A DNA stretch of 45,562 nucleotides. It comes from Candidatus Scalindua sp. GTDB lineage: Bacteria > Planctomycetota > Brocadiia > Brocadiales > Scalinduaceae. The stretch's first letter is position 1, and each line of letters starts with the position of its first letter. The position numbers were made by a program, and so were the translations under genes. The DNA is taken from NCBI GenBank assembly GCA_021776915.1, contig JAIQZU010000020.1:1-45562 (forward strand), read 5' to 3'. Below the pieces are notes generated by a model, which saw only the letters and a program-made list of their open reading frames with translations, was not told the origin of the DNA and searched no databases. Positions 34,924 through 42,924 of the stretch are shown here, piece after piece.

Positions 34924-35432
34924 TTGGAATTATTGGTACAAGAAAACACATAAACATATATCATTTCAGTAGGTTATAGATCATCCACGCTTTTGGGAAT
35001 ATAACAAAACATGTGCAAACTGTCAACAAAATAACAATTCAACAACCATTCTGCTCACCAAATTTTTTTTTAATTGACTGTTGTGCAAAACTGGATAAAA
35101 TGAGATGCTATTAGATAACGTAAATTTCCTTAACCTGTTGAAATACTATCCTTTTCCGGTAGGAATTGGCGAGAAGGATATTATCCGAGTCCACACATAT
35201 CCATTGTTGCTTGCTGTGAGTTATTAGCAGTACGCAGAGAACACAGCGCGAAAATCATTATTCCTGTATGTGTTTGGCTTAGTTGCTGCTAAATCAAACA
35301 TCCCAATTGTGATTTCCATTGTATATATTATTATATTTCCATGTTTTCAAAGAAATGTTATTTTAAGACGCTATTATTGTTAAATATTTGTTTCAGGCAT
35401 TAAGACAAAACCGTATTACAAAGGCATAAGAC
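34924..35432. other. 509-bp divergent intergenic region
   Basis: No gene could be supported in this gap between pheA (leftward) and the NYN gene (rightward). It is AT-rich with a T-run at 35062-35071 and must hold promoters for both sides. A rightward candidate is TTGACT (35074-35079), 16 nt, TAAAAT (35096-35101), which would leave a leader of about 330 nt before the NYN gene, long enough for a small RNA or structured leader; I recognise no known RNA family in it. Confidence 0.4.
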
Positions 35433-35966
35433 ATGACGGGAAAAACAGTTACGATGAACAGGCAAAGATTAGGGATATTTGTTGATGTACAGAATATGTT
35501 CTATTCAGCAAAGGCGCTACACCAATCAAAGATTGACTACAGCAAACTGTTACAGGAAATAGTTGCAAAAAGAGAACTTATAAGGGCTGTGGCATATGCC
35601 GTACATAAACCGGATGTTGACCAATCAGGCTTTTCGGATGCACTCAAACGTTTGGGATACGAAATAAAATCTAAAGAATTACGGCTCAGGCCTGACGGGA
35701 CTGCCAAGGGCGATTGGGACATGGGAATTGCTATTGATACTATTGCAATAGCTCCTAAACTTGATACAATAGTGCTCGTTTCAGGTGATGGCGACTTCGT
35801 GCCCCTGGTAGAGATGCTAAAGGCGCATGGCTGCCGTGTTGAGGTAGTATCTTTCCGTAAGAGCACTGCCGTGGAATTAATCGAGGCATCTACCCAGTAT
35901 ACGGCAATAGAGGAATCAATGTTATTTAAGGAAAAGAAATTCGTTAAAAATGGTGCAAGCAACTAA
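35433..35966 (+). CDS. NYN-domain (LabA/DUF88-type) putative ribonuclease
   Basis: 177 residues, a PIN-like NYN fold. The acidic residues expected for metal binding are visible: GIFVDVQNMFYSAK (first Asp and Asn), DWDMGIAIDTIA (Asp pair in the middle) and LVSGDGDFVPLVEML (the SGDGDF motif). The family includes LabA and other single-strand or structured-RNA nucleases. Start ATG 35433; another Met eight codons in is possible. Its stop overlaps the rnc start by 17 bp, so the two nucleases are made from one mRNA and perhaps act on the same RNAs. Confidence 0.85.
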   Translation: MTGKTVTMNRQRLGIFVDVQNMFYSAKALHQSKIDYSKLLQEIVAKRELIRAVAYAVHKPDVDQSGFSDALKRLGYEIKSKELRLRPDGTAKGDWDMGIAIDTIAIAPKLDTIVLVSGDGDFVPLVEMLKAHGCRVEVVSFRKSTAVELIEASTQYTAIEESMLFKEKKFVKNGASN

Positions 35967-36663
35967 AAAAGAAGAATTGGCGGATAAACTGGTAGATTGC
36001 CAGGAGAAACTGGCTTATTCTTTTAAAAACATAAAACTGCTTGAGAACGCACTGACGCACACATCCTTTAAAACACCTTATAACCCCAGTAATGAAAGGC
36101 TGGAATTCCTCGGCGATGCCATACTTGGAATGGTAATCTCTGAACACCTGTTTAAGAAGTTTCCGGATTATTCAGAAGGAAAATTGACAAAAATAAAATC
36201 TGTGGTAGTGAGTCGCGTAACACTTGCCAAGATTGGAACGAAGATGGGTTTGAAGGAGTACATCTCTGTAGGAAAGGGCTTAAAGGAAAGCAATTCATTT
36301 CCAAGGTCACTTATAGCAAACGTCTTTGAAGCTATCATTGCTGCAATTTATATGGATGGAGGCTTGAAGGTCGCTTATGATTTTACCTTAAAAAGCCTGA
36401 AAGAAGAAATTGATATCGTATGCAACAATAAACACGAAAAGAATTATAAATCCATTCTCCAACACTTTTGCCAAAGGCAGCAGGGGTATATACCCAGATA
36501 CAAAATAATCAAACAAAGCGGTCCGGATCACGATAAGACTTTTGAAGTAGTAACCTTAATCAACACGGTTGAACATTGCACCGGATTAGGAAATAACAAA
36601 AAAGAAGCAGAACAGGTAGCAGCCAGAAAAACATTAGAATATTTAGCCGTAGACATAGAATAA
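35950..36663 (+). CDS. rnc: Ribonuclease III with Asn at a metal-ligand position
   Basis: 237 residues. The RNase III signature ERLEFLGDA is at residues 49-57. The second metal-ligand segment reads ANVFEAIIAAIYMDGG (123-138): Glu127 is kept, but the position usually Asp is Asn124. The dsRNA-binding domain occupies about 163-232 (YKSILQHFCQRQQGYIPRYK, then GLGNNKKEAEQVAARKTL). It would process rRNA and other double-stranded RNA. It overlaps the NYN gene by 17 bp and is followed 18 bp later by a small Cys-containing gene. The Asn may be a tolerated variant, since it occurs in some family members as far as I recall. Confidence 0.94.
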   Translation: MVQATKKEELADKLVDCQEKLAYSFKNIKLLENALTHTSFKTPYNPSNERLEFLGDAILGMVISEHLFKKFPDYSEGKLTKIKSVVVSRVTLAKIGTKMGLKEYISVGKGLKESNSFPRSLIANVFEAIIAAIYMDGGLKVAYDFTLKSLKEEIDIVCNNKHEKNYKSILQHFCQRQQGYIPRYKIIKQSGPDHDKTFEVVTLINTVEHCTGLGNNKKEAEQVAARKTLEYLAVDIE

Positions 36664-36681
36664 TTAATAAAGGAAAATAAC

Positions 36682-36948
36682 ATGGTAAAACGAATAAACA
36701 AAAAGAAAATAGTAAGTATTTGCCCTTCAAGGGTGGCAAGATCACAATGTCCGAGCATAAAAAAGACCAGACAAATAAGACGTGATTTATTCAGGCTGCA
36801 GAGAGATCCATCTATCACCGAGAAGACAATCGATAAGTTACGTTTAAGGTTAAAGCAGAAAAAAAATCAGGGGATTGCAGTAGACTGTGATGGTTGCCCG
36901 TACAATGTAACTACGCATGCAGCTCCAGTACCTGCAGCAACCGCATAA
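36682..36948 (+). CDS. Small basic Cys-containing protein, unknown
   Basis: 88 residues, ATG 36682 with AAAGGA 7 nt upstream. It is strongly basic in the first 65 residues (KRINKKK, KKTRQIRRDL, LRLRLKQKK), suggesting RNA or ribosome contact, with Cys14, Cys23, and a CDGCP pair near residue 70 that could hold zinc or an Fe-S cluster. The Ala/Pro-rich end looks unstructured. I do not recognise a family. Position directly after rnc, same strand, close spacing, suggests an RNA-related role, which is inference. Confidence 0.65.
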   Translation: MVKRINKKKIVSICPSRVARSQCPSIKKTRQIRRDLFRLQRDPSITEKTIDKLRLRLKQKKNQGIAVDCDGCPYNVTTHAAPVPAATA

Positions 36949-37048
36949 GGCAACGTTAAATAAGTGCCTACCCGCCCCGCTTAGCGTGGCCCGCCTGCCA
37001 ATCAGTTCGCCAGCCCGACGTGCATTCTGGCGGGGGCAGAAAAGTTTG

Positions 37049-37118
37049 AAGTGAACTAGAGTGTCTAAAGTTGGGGGAAAGTAGCCGGTAGCGCCTAAGC
37101 TTCAGGCACTTCGACCTT
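37049..37118. repeat. Dispersed inverted element related to 17190-17365
   Basis: GAAGTGAACTAGAGTGTCTA (37049 on) and TTCAGGCACTTCGACCTT (37101-37118) resemble the arms at 17193-17318. It is preceded by a GC-rich stretch (CCCGCCCCGCTTAGCGTGG and nearby GGCGGG repeats, about 36968-37040). No gene is seen in 36949-37126. Confidence 0.45.
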
Positions 37119-37126
37119 GTTGAAAG

Positions 37127-37636
37127 CTATGCGTTGCCGGCGCTAACCTGCGGTGCGCAATTTACCAGTTTACCTATTTCGTCTGTAACCGACAATACCT
37201 CTTCCTTGCTTAACTGCGGTTTAAGAACTTCAGTGTCCTTAGCTTCTTTAACGTTATGAAGCACCAGGTATTCATTCCCGTTTGATTTGTGTGAAGTCTT
37301 TAGTTTCAGAATCTTTTTTCTCATCAGATACAGGGACAACACATATCTGAAATTCACCCTGGATATATCATTCTCATTCTCCAGCTTGTTAAACAAATCA
37401 TAAAAAACATCTATGTTTGCATACCTTTGTACCGTTTCCAGCTTTTTAGGTATTTTTGTCTTCCAGTATGAAAAGATATCTCCATCATCTTTCTTATCCC
37501 AGCACTCTACACAAAAGTCCTTCCTTATAAAGGTGTTGCTTTCATCATAAAGTGCAGACAGATAAACTTCTTCTTCTGTAAACGTTCTCTCACATAGAAA
37601 GCAGGCTTTAGAACCTTTATTAACATACCATTCCAT
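37127..37636 (-). CDS. Conserved-looking hypothetical protein with two CxxC pairs
   Basis: 169 residues. Residues 13-16 (CFLC) and about 42-45 (CVEC, followed by W) form two CxxC pairs spaced about 25 apart, a likely zinc knuckle, with EVYLSALYDESNTFIRKDF between them. The remaining ~120 residues are helical and charged, with no motif I recognise. It starts at ATG 37636, 18 bp after the L,D-transpeptidase stop, on the same strand, so the two are probably co-transcribed. A planctomycete-lineage protein is possible but cannot be confirmed here. Confidence 0.65.
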   Translation of the reverse strand: MEWYVNKGSKACFLCERTFTEEEVYLSALYDESNTFIRKDFCVECWDKKDDGDIFSYWKTKIPKKLETVQRYANIDVFYDLFNKLENENDISRVNFRYVLSLYLMRKKILKLKTSHKSNGNEYLVLHNVKEAKDTEVLKPQLSKEEVLSVTDEIGKLVNCAPQVSAGNA

Positions 37637-37654
37637 CTTTAAATAAATCCTTTC

Positions 37655-38647
37655 TTATTTCTGTATTACAACAGTCGTTTTAGCCTTAACATAGTCAAAA
37701 AGATCCTCAACATCTTCATTTCTTAATCGTATGCAGCCATTCGACATTTCTTTACCGATTGAGTCAGGTTCTGTTGTGCCATGAATCCCATAACCATAAA
37801 GCCCCTCTTTGTCCTCAAAACCAATCCATCGAGTTCCTAATACGTTTTTTGGATCACCAAATTGATAAATCCCATCCGGTGAATACCATACGGGATTTAT
37901 CAATTTATTATCAACAGTAAATTTGCCCTCCGGTGTTTTGTCAGACTTACCGGTGCCAACAGGGTATTGCTTTATAAAGTGTCCATCCAATAACAATGTC
38001 AATGTGAATTCACTTTTGTCAACCAATATCGTAATATCGCCTTTCAATATCTTTAAACGCTCTCCTACCCTAATGCTGGTACGATACTTATCATTTATGC
38101 GCATAATGAATTCGTAATTTGTGTTAAATTCAGAGGCTATCTTTATCAACGAATCTCCCGGTTTTACTATGTAAAAGAAAGCATCCTGACTAGGATTCCT
38201 GGAAAAGACAAGTTCAGCGTTCAGCTCATCAAGCTTGCTTTTTATTTCTGCCCGTCTGGCTTTATCAGTTTCGGCAAAATATAAATCTGACAATTTATTT
38301 CTTGCCTCATATTTCTTCCCATTCTTAAGATACTCAGAAACCAGTTTATGTGAATATGATATTTCCTCCTCATTATCTTTATTTTCTTCGGCAGTCGCTG
38401 TCTTTTCAGAGACTTCCTCATCTGTTGTCGCCTTATCAAGCTCGTCTGTCGTAATGATAATATCATCCTCTTTTATAAAACCGTTATTCCCTGCCCTATC
38501 TTTAACCAGCAAAGAGTCTGCTGCCGCATGACGTGAATAATCTGAAACCTTATCTTTGCCATAAACATTTTCCACCGTATTAAAGCAATGAAACATGAGA
38601 AGACAGGACAGTTTAATTATGATGATTCTATAAATCATATTCTTCAT
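37655..38647 (-). CDS. L,D-transpeptidase with LysM domain
   Basis: 330 residues. An N-terminal hydrophobic segment (IIIIKLSCLLMFHCF) serves as signal or anchor; then an acidic linker, a helical stretch, a LysM peptidoglycan-binding domain (FYIVKPGDSLIKIASEFN, about residues 158-205) and a YkuD catalytic domain. The catalytic motif is HGTTEPDSIGKEMSNGCIRL, with His and the nucleophile Cys in SNGCIR. It cross-links peptidoglycan (3-3 links) or attaches proteins to it in the periplasm. That implies a peptidoglycan wall, relevant to anammox planctomycetes, which are known to have one. Confidence 0.93.
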   Translation of the reverse strand: MKNMIYRIIIIKLSCLLMFHCFNTVENVYGKDKVSDYSRHAAADSLLVKDRAGNNGFIKEDDIIITTDELDKATTDEEVSEKTATAEENKDNEEEISYSHKLVSEYLKNGKKYEARNKLSDLYFAETDKARRAEIKSKLDELNAELVFSRNPSQDAFFYIVKPGDSLIKIASEFNTNYEFIMRINDKYRTSIRVGERLKILKGDITILVDKSEFTLTLLLDGHFIKQYPVGTGKSDKTPEGKFTVDNKLINPVWYSPDGIYQFGDPKNVLGTRWIGFEDKEGLYGYGIHGTTEPDSIGKEMSNGCIRLRNEDVEDLFDYVKAKTTVVIQK

Positions 38648-38830
38648 TTAAATCCCTTATATACTTTTGTTGTTTTAGTACTTTACAAAACTCTGAAAGC
38701 GAAGCTGACTCCCGGTAATGCCGGAAAATAACACAGCAGTATTTTGATGTCAAGATAAAACAGGATGGTGAACTTCTGGATGATAGTTTAAGCATTCTAG
38801 AATTTGCGGGTGATGGAAACATCTGATATT

Positions 38831-39484
38831 TTATACTGCTCTTACAAATATATTCTCTGCAATGTCCTTATCCAGCGCCAATTGTGTCTCTCCATATTGA
38901 ATAATAATACTCGGCCGTTTTTGATGTATTGTGAGTACGAGTCCGGGAATCACTCCTATTGACGAAAGCCTGTCCAGGCTTGCATGAGATTTGGTTGTGA
39001 CATATACCACCTTTACCTTTTCACCGGATTTTATTTCAGATAATGGATTTATTACCGGCCCCAGATTCCTTCTTGCGCTTGTACAGCATTCACCAGGTGG
39101 AATCTTCTTTCCATGAGGGCAGACAGCAGGATGGCCAAGCAATGTGCAGATACTTGCAATAATTTCTTCGTTTACAAAGTGCTCAAACTGGCAGGCGCCA
39201 GCTTCAAACTCGTCACCGCTCATATCCAGTACGTCATTTAGAAGTCTTTCAGCAATACGATGACGCCTGATAATCAACTTTGCCCGATTTCTCCCATTGT
39301 CTGTAAAAGCGATTATGGAATCACTGAAACTAATCAGCTTCTGCTCAACCATTTTATTCAAATAATTTCTTGCTATTTCACTGCCAAACTTATTATCCAT
39401 AAGCGTACTTTCTGCCTTGCCATGATCCTCCTCAAGCAACCAGATATACTCAAGCATCTCTTCTATCTGTACCTCATCAGCCAT
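38831..39484 (-). CDS. DtxR/MntR-family iron-dependent regulator with FeoA-like domain
   Basis: 217 residues. Residues 5-65 form a winged helix, 66-140 the dimerisation and metal-binding domain (EAGACQFEHFVNEEI with Cys/Glu/His ligands and CPHGKKIPPGECCTSAR). Residues ~145-217 form an SH3-like FeoA domain (GEKVKVVYVTTKSHASLDRL, then GVIPGLVLTIHQKRPSIIIQ). It probably represses iron-uptake genes when Fe(II) is plentiful. It is encoded behind feoB, 123 bp after its stop, with a REP-like hairpin in between. No separate feoA gene is seen, so the FeoA-like part here may be the only one. Confidence 0.9.
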   Translation of the reverse strand: MADEVQIEEMLEYIWLLEEDHGKAESTLMDNKFGSEIARNYLNKMVEQKLISFSDSIIAFTDNGRNRAKLIIRRHRIAERLLNDVLDMSGDEFEAGACQFEHFVNEEIIASICTLLGHPAVCPHGKKIPPGECCTSARRNLGPVINPLSEIKSGEKVKVVYVTTKSHASLDRLSSIGVIPGLVLTIHQKRPSIIIQYGETQLALDKDIAENIFVRAV

Positions 39485-39529
39485 TTAAACCAACTCCTAA
39501 CTAAATATTATATTTTAAGAAATTCAATG

Positions 39530-39572
39530 CTTCGACTTCGCTCAGCATGACGTCACTCCGAGCGGAGTCGAG
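39530..39572. repeat. REP-like inverted repeat, second copy of the 4017-4060 family
   Basis: CTTCGACTTCGCTCAGCATG, then ACGTCACTCCGAGCGGAGTC and GAG: same arms and same ATGACGTCA centre as 4017-4060, with a few changes. It lies between feoB and the DtxR-type regulator. Confidence 0.8.
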
Positions 39573-39607
39573 GAGTCAAAGCTGTTCGAATGCCTAATAT
39601 AAACTTT

Positions 39608-41896
39608 TCAAATTGACAGCCACTGTAATATATATCTTAAGATTCCACCGACAAGGAAAGCGAACGGTATTATGAAAGCGAGCATGTAAAATGCCGTCTT
39701 AGCGCCCCTTTCCTTTATCATAACAAAGAAATTTGCAAGGCAAGGCACAAAAAGTGTGATAACAACAAGTGCAACTATAAGTTGATTTGGGTCAATTGCA
39801 AGGTTACCGGCTTTCTCCTCCAATGCCTTGAAAATACTCACAACGGCATAATCCCTGCGCAGGAAACCCAGTATAAAACCACTCGTAGTCTCAACCGGCA
39901 AGCCCAGAAAATGCTTTACTACAGGCCTTGCCGCCGTCTCAATGTACCTTAAAATACCAAGTTTTGTGAGTATAAACAATATAAATGTGCCCAATACAAA
40001 TAACGGCACTGCCTCCTTTAGAAACCATTTAGTCCTGTAATATGTTTTCAACAATATATTAGTCAACTTCGGCCTTCTGAATGGAGGCATTTCCATCAGG
40101 AAATCCGACCCTGTACCCTTAAGAACCTTTGATGAGATATAACCAACCAGTAACATCTGAGAAAATATAACAGCAAAATAAATCGCCAGATGCAACCCGG
40201 ATACACTACCCAGTATCCCTGCAATCACCCCTAATTGAGCTGAACACGGTACTGCAAGGGCAAGCAGCAGGGTAGATATAATTCGTTCCTTCTTCGTATC
40301 AAGGATACGCGTAGTCAATGTGGCCATGGTATCACAACCCAACCCCAATACCATGGGCAATACTGCCTTACCATTTAATCCAAGTATCTTGAAAAACCTG
40401 TTAAGCATCACGGCCAGCCTCGGTAAATATCCGCTGTCCTCCATTAACCCGAAACTTACAAAGAAAAAGCCGACAATGGGCAGTATTATAGCGATGGAAT
40501 AAGTTACACCTACCTGTATAATGCCTGCATCTCTACCCAGGAACAATTCAAAGAAGAAATTATCTGCACTCATAAACTTCTGACACAACCATCCGAGGTA
40601 ATAGTTGATTCCCTGAAAATTTACATGTGTAAACACATATTCTATATTAGTAAACGGTATAAATACTTTGAAATCAAATCCGCCTGACATTTCCAGGGAT
40701 GAACCAAAAATTTTGCTCTCAATAAAATCGACACAATCTCCTGCTCCAAATTCACCTACAATTTTATAAATACCCCATAAAACTACAAGCAGCATTGGCC
40801 AAGCCAGGACAGGATGCATGGTTAAAGTGCCCAGGATACTGGTTATCTTCCGGTCTGTCTTGTATTCTCTTGAGAACAGATAAAATGAATAATAGCCAAC
40901 GGATACTCCGCCGCCCGCAAGCTTCAATATCAAGGCCGTCTGTCCACTAGCCACCACATAATTTGCAATCATAAACATCAGCAGATCCATAACCTTAAAT
41001 CCTATAAAGAAAGAAACCAGAGGCATAATGAAGAAGAAGAATGCATTTCTTGATATCGCACCTGCCTTTTCCTCCTTATCTCTGTAGCTTACAATCCCTT
41101 TCAACAAATTATCTACATATTCACTGCGTTTCCTGATTATTACATAACTTAAAGAATGGCCGTATTTACTCTGCACATCGTCCCTGACCTTGTGTATGCT
41201 GTCAATAACCTGCTTATCAAATTTCAAGGTCTCCTCTAAATCCGCATCGTAAGACAGCAGCATTACGGCTACTGCCTTTTTCTTAATAGTAAGGTTGTCC
41301 GGCAGCAATTCCTCAATCTTCTTTATGCCATCCTCAATAACATCTCCGTAATCTATTTTTATCTTTGGGATTTTCACCGAGCTAACCGAGTTTCTTAATG
41401 TGTTGATTCCATACTTTTGAGTTGCAATTGTCTTTGTTAAAGTCACCCCCAGTGTCTTCTCTAATTTATCAGTATCAATGGTCATCCCCCTGTCCAGCGT
41501 CTCATCCCACATGTTTAAACCTATCGATACTGGAAGGCCCATTTCTGCTAACTGAGTAGTGATCAATAACCCCCTCTGTATATTCTTGGCATCTATTATC
41601 TGGATTATCTTCTGCTCTTCATCTCTCAGAAGAATATCGCGCGCAACCCTCTCATCTTCAGAGTGTGAAATCAGGCTATTGGCCCCGGGTGTATCAACCA
41701 CCTCAACCGTTTCATTAGAACCCACATACATGCCACGGGAAACCTCTACTGTTGTTCCCGGATAGTTTGAGACAGTTACATACTTTCCGGTAAGCAGGCC
41801 AAACAGTACGCTTTTTCCTACATTCGGATTACCAACCAGCGCAATTCGGTAATCAATTGCCGTAGAATCAAAAATTTTTGTTTTTGCGTCTTGCAT
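39608..41896 (-). CDS. feoB: Ferrous iron transporter FeoB
   Basis: 762 residues. The N-terminal G domain has G1 GNPNVGKS, G2/switch I in VSNYPGTTVE, G3 DTPGANS and NMWDE in the G4 position (NxxD). Residues ~280-760 hold the membrane part with two Gate-type repeats, e.g. PIVGFFFVSFGLMEDSGYLP and the Cys-containing VLGLGCDTMATLTTRILDTK and LAVPCSAQLGVIAGILG. It imports Fe(II), important for the many haem and Fe-S enzymes of an anaerobe. Start ATG 41896, with little Shine-Dalgarno. A Fur-like box lies about 63 bp upstream. feoA is absent as a separate gene. Confidence 0.96.
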   Translation of the reverse strand: MQDAKTKIFDSTAIDYRIALVGNPNVGKSVLFGLLTGKYVTVSNYPGTTVEVSRGMYVGSNETVEVVDTPGANSLISHSEDERVARDILLRDEEQKIIQIIDAKNIQRGLLITTQLAEMGLPVSIGLNMWDETLDRGMTIDTDKLEKTLGVTLTKTIATQKYGINTLRNSVSSVKIPKIKIDYGDVIEDGIKKIEELLPDNLTIKKKAVAVMLLSYDADLEETLKFDKQVIDSIHKVRDDVQSKYGHSLSYVIIRKRSEYVDNLLKGIVSYRDKEEKAGAISRNAFFFFIMPLVSFFIGFKVMDLLMFMIANYVVASGQTALILKLAGGGVSVGYYSFYLFSREYKTDRKITSILGTLTMHPVLAWPMLLVVLWGIYKIVGEFGAGDCVDFIESKIFGSSLEMSGGFDFKVFIPFTNIEYVFTHVNFQGINYYLGWLCQKFMSADNFFFELFLGRDAGIIQVGVTYSIAIILPIVGFFFVSFGLMEDSGYLPRLAVMLNRFFKILGLNGKAVLPMVLGLGCDTMATLTTRILDTKKERIISTLLLALAVPCSAQLGVIAGILGSVSGLHLAIYFAVIFSQMLLVGYISSKVLKGTGSDFLMEMPPFRRPKLTNILLKTYYRTKWFLKEAVPLFVLGTFILFILTKLGILRYIETAARPVVKHFLGLPVETTSGFILGFLRRDYAVVSIFKALEEKAGNLAIDPNQLIVALVVITLFVPCLANFFVMIKERGAKTAFYMLAFIIPFAFLVGGILRYILQWLSI

Positions 41897-42361
41897 TTCT
41901 TAAACCGTTACATATAAGTGTTAATCGCTCAAGGAGTTACAACATCATAATACAAATTGACAATGAGTCTCAATTACGTTTATTATAATATATGAATATT
42001 CTATAAAGTCAATTCATTTTAAATTTAGGCATAGGAATTTCAAAGTTTTGGTAGGAGCCAACTCCTGTTGGCGTTCGCCTGCCATGGCGGGCTCCTATCG
42101 TGTAAAAAGTCGCCGAAGGCCTTGATGTATGAGGAATTTCAAAGTCGGCGGGTAACCTGCCCGACTTCGCTATTCAGGCGGGGAAACCCGCCCTACAAAA
42201 ATATTAAATTATTACGCGTAGGTCGGGTTTCTTACCCGACACTTGTTATCAGAAAGAATGAAGACATAAAAATTTCGCCGAAGGCTTAACTTGTCAATCT
42301 GCATATCTTGCATGGTTTCCACTTGGGGGTGGGTTGGTAACAAATAAATAGTTACATTTTG
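41897..42361. other. 465-bp repeat-rich gap upstream of feoB
   Basis: No gene was found. The left part holds the feoB promoter area. From about 42050 it is a mosaic of dispersed palindromes: GTAGGAGCC...GGCTCCTA (42051-42098), a GGCGGG/CCCGCC-rich piece (about 42140-42195) and GTCGGGTTTCTTACCCGAC (42222-42240). These are typical intergenic repeats of this genome type. Nothing else stands out. Confidence 0.5.
41959..41977 (-). promoter_or_regulatory. Fur-like box in front of feoB
   Basis: GACAATGAGTCTCAATTAC (plus strand) matches 12 of 19 positions of the classical Fur box, including the central AATGA...TCA symmetry. On the minus strand it overlaps a possible -35 (TTGAGA) with a TATTAT about 15 nt on. 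Iron-dependent repression of feoB by Fur or by the DtxR-type protein encoded behind it is plausible. Confidence 0.45.
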
Positions 42362-42712
42362 CTAACGTCTCTTTTTAGGAGCAAACATCCTTACGTATTT
42401 TACCATAGCCTTAATCTCCTCCGGACTCAGATTGTCTTTCTGACTCGGCATTTTCTTTTTTCCGTTAGTTACAGATGCAATCAGTTGTTCATCGGTTACA
42501 GAAGCCTGCCATTCAGCATCTGTGAAATCAGGGGAGCCGAGTTTCTTTCCTCTTTTTGACCTTTTGCCATCCCTTCCGTGGCATTTTTCACAATCATTTC
42601 TAAATATTTTTTTATAATCAATTTTATCGCCAAATGTAATTGATGAGTCAATCATGACTAAAGACAAAAACAACGTAATTGACAGGCTTAAAATAAGATA
42701 TCTTTTCAACAA
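42362..42712 (-). CDS. Small periplasmic c-type cytochrome
   Basis: 116 residues. A signal peptide (LILSLSITLFLSLVMIDSSITFG) precedes a class I cytochrome c domain with haem motif CEKCH at residues 41-45 and a probable distal Met in KKKMPSQKDNLSPEEI, followed by the C-terminal helix VKYVRMF. The tail is basic (APKKRR). One-haem electron carriers of this size shuttle electrons in the periplasm. The gene sits 45 bp after the desulforedoxin-like gene, on the same strand; its redox partner cannot be named. Confidence 0.92.
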   Translation of the reverse strand: MLKRYLILSLSITLFLSLVMIDSSITFGDKIDYKKIFRNDCEKCHGRDGKRSKRGKKLGSPDFTDAEWQASVTDEQLIASVTNGKKKMPSQKDNLSPEEIKAMVKYVRMFAPKKRR

Positions 42713-42757
42713 AGTAATTTCTCCTTTAAATGAATTAGAAAATATCCGGCGAGATAT

Positions 42758-42877
42758 TTATTCTTTCAACGTCATTGGCTGTCCGCAACAGTCTAAGGTG
42801 CCGGCGCCGCCTTCTTTTACTTCTACTACTGCACCGCAAATTTCACATTCATATTTTTCGTCTGTTTCAGTTGGCAT
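42758..42877 (-). CDS. Desulforedoxin-like 39-residue iron protein
   Basis: A very short gene with a strong Shine-Dalgarno (AAAGGAG 8 nt before ATG 42877). The product begins [20 protein letters not shown] and ends with a CCGQPM stretch. Cys11-x2-Cys14 plus the vicinal Cys30-Cys31 reproduce the FeCys4 site of desulforedoxin and of the N-terminal domain of desulfoferrodoxin (CxxC...CCGxPM). It probably holds one Fe(Cys)4 centre and transfers electrons, perhaps for superoxide reduction. It lies between the CDF transporter and the cytochrome c, all leftward. Confidence 0.85.
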   Translation of the reverse strand: MPTETDEKYECEICGAVVEVKEGGAGTLDCCGQPMTLKE

Positions 42878-42924
42878 ATTGTATGCTCCTTTCTGCTTAA
42901 TCGGTTCTTTATTGAATAAAATAT

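Noticed and set aside
36528-36818. Leftward frame over the end of rnc
   Set aside because: Antisense shadow of rnc and the following small gene.
42068-42289. Rightward 73-codon frame upstream of the cytochrome gene
   Set aside because: Composed of dispersed palindromic repeats; no ribosome site or protein-like composition.
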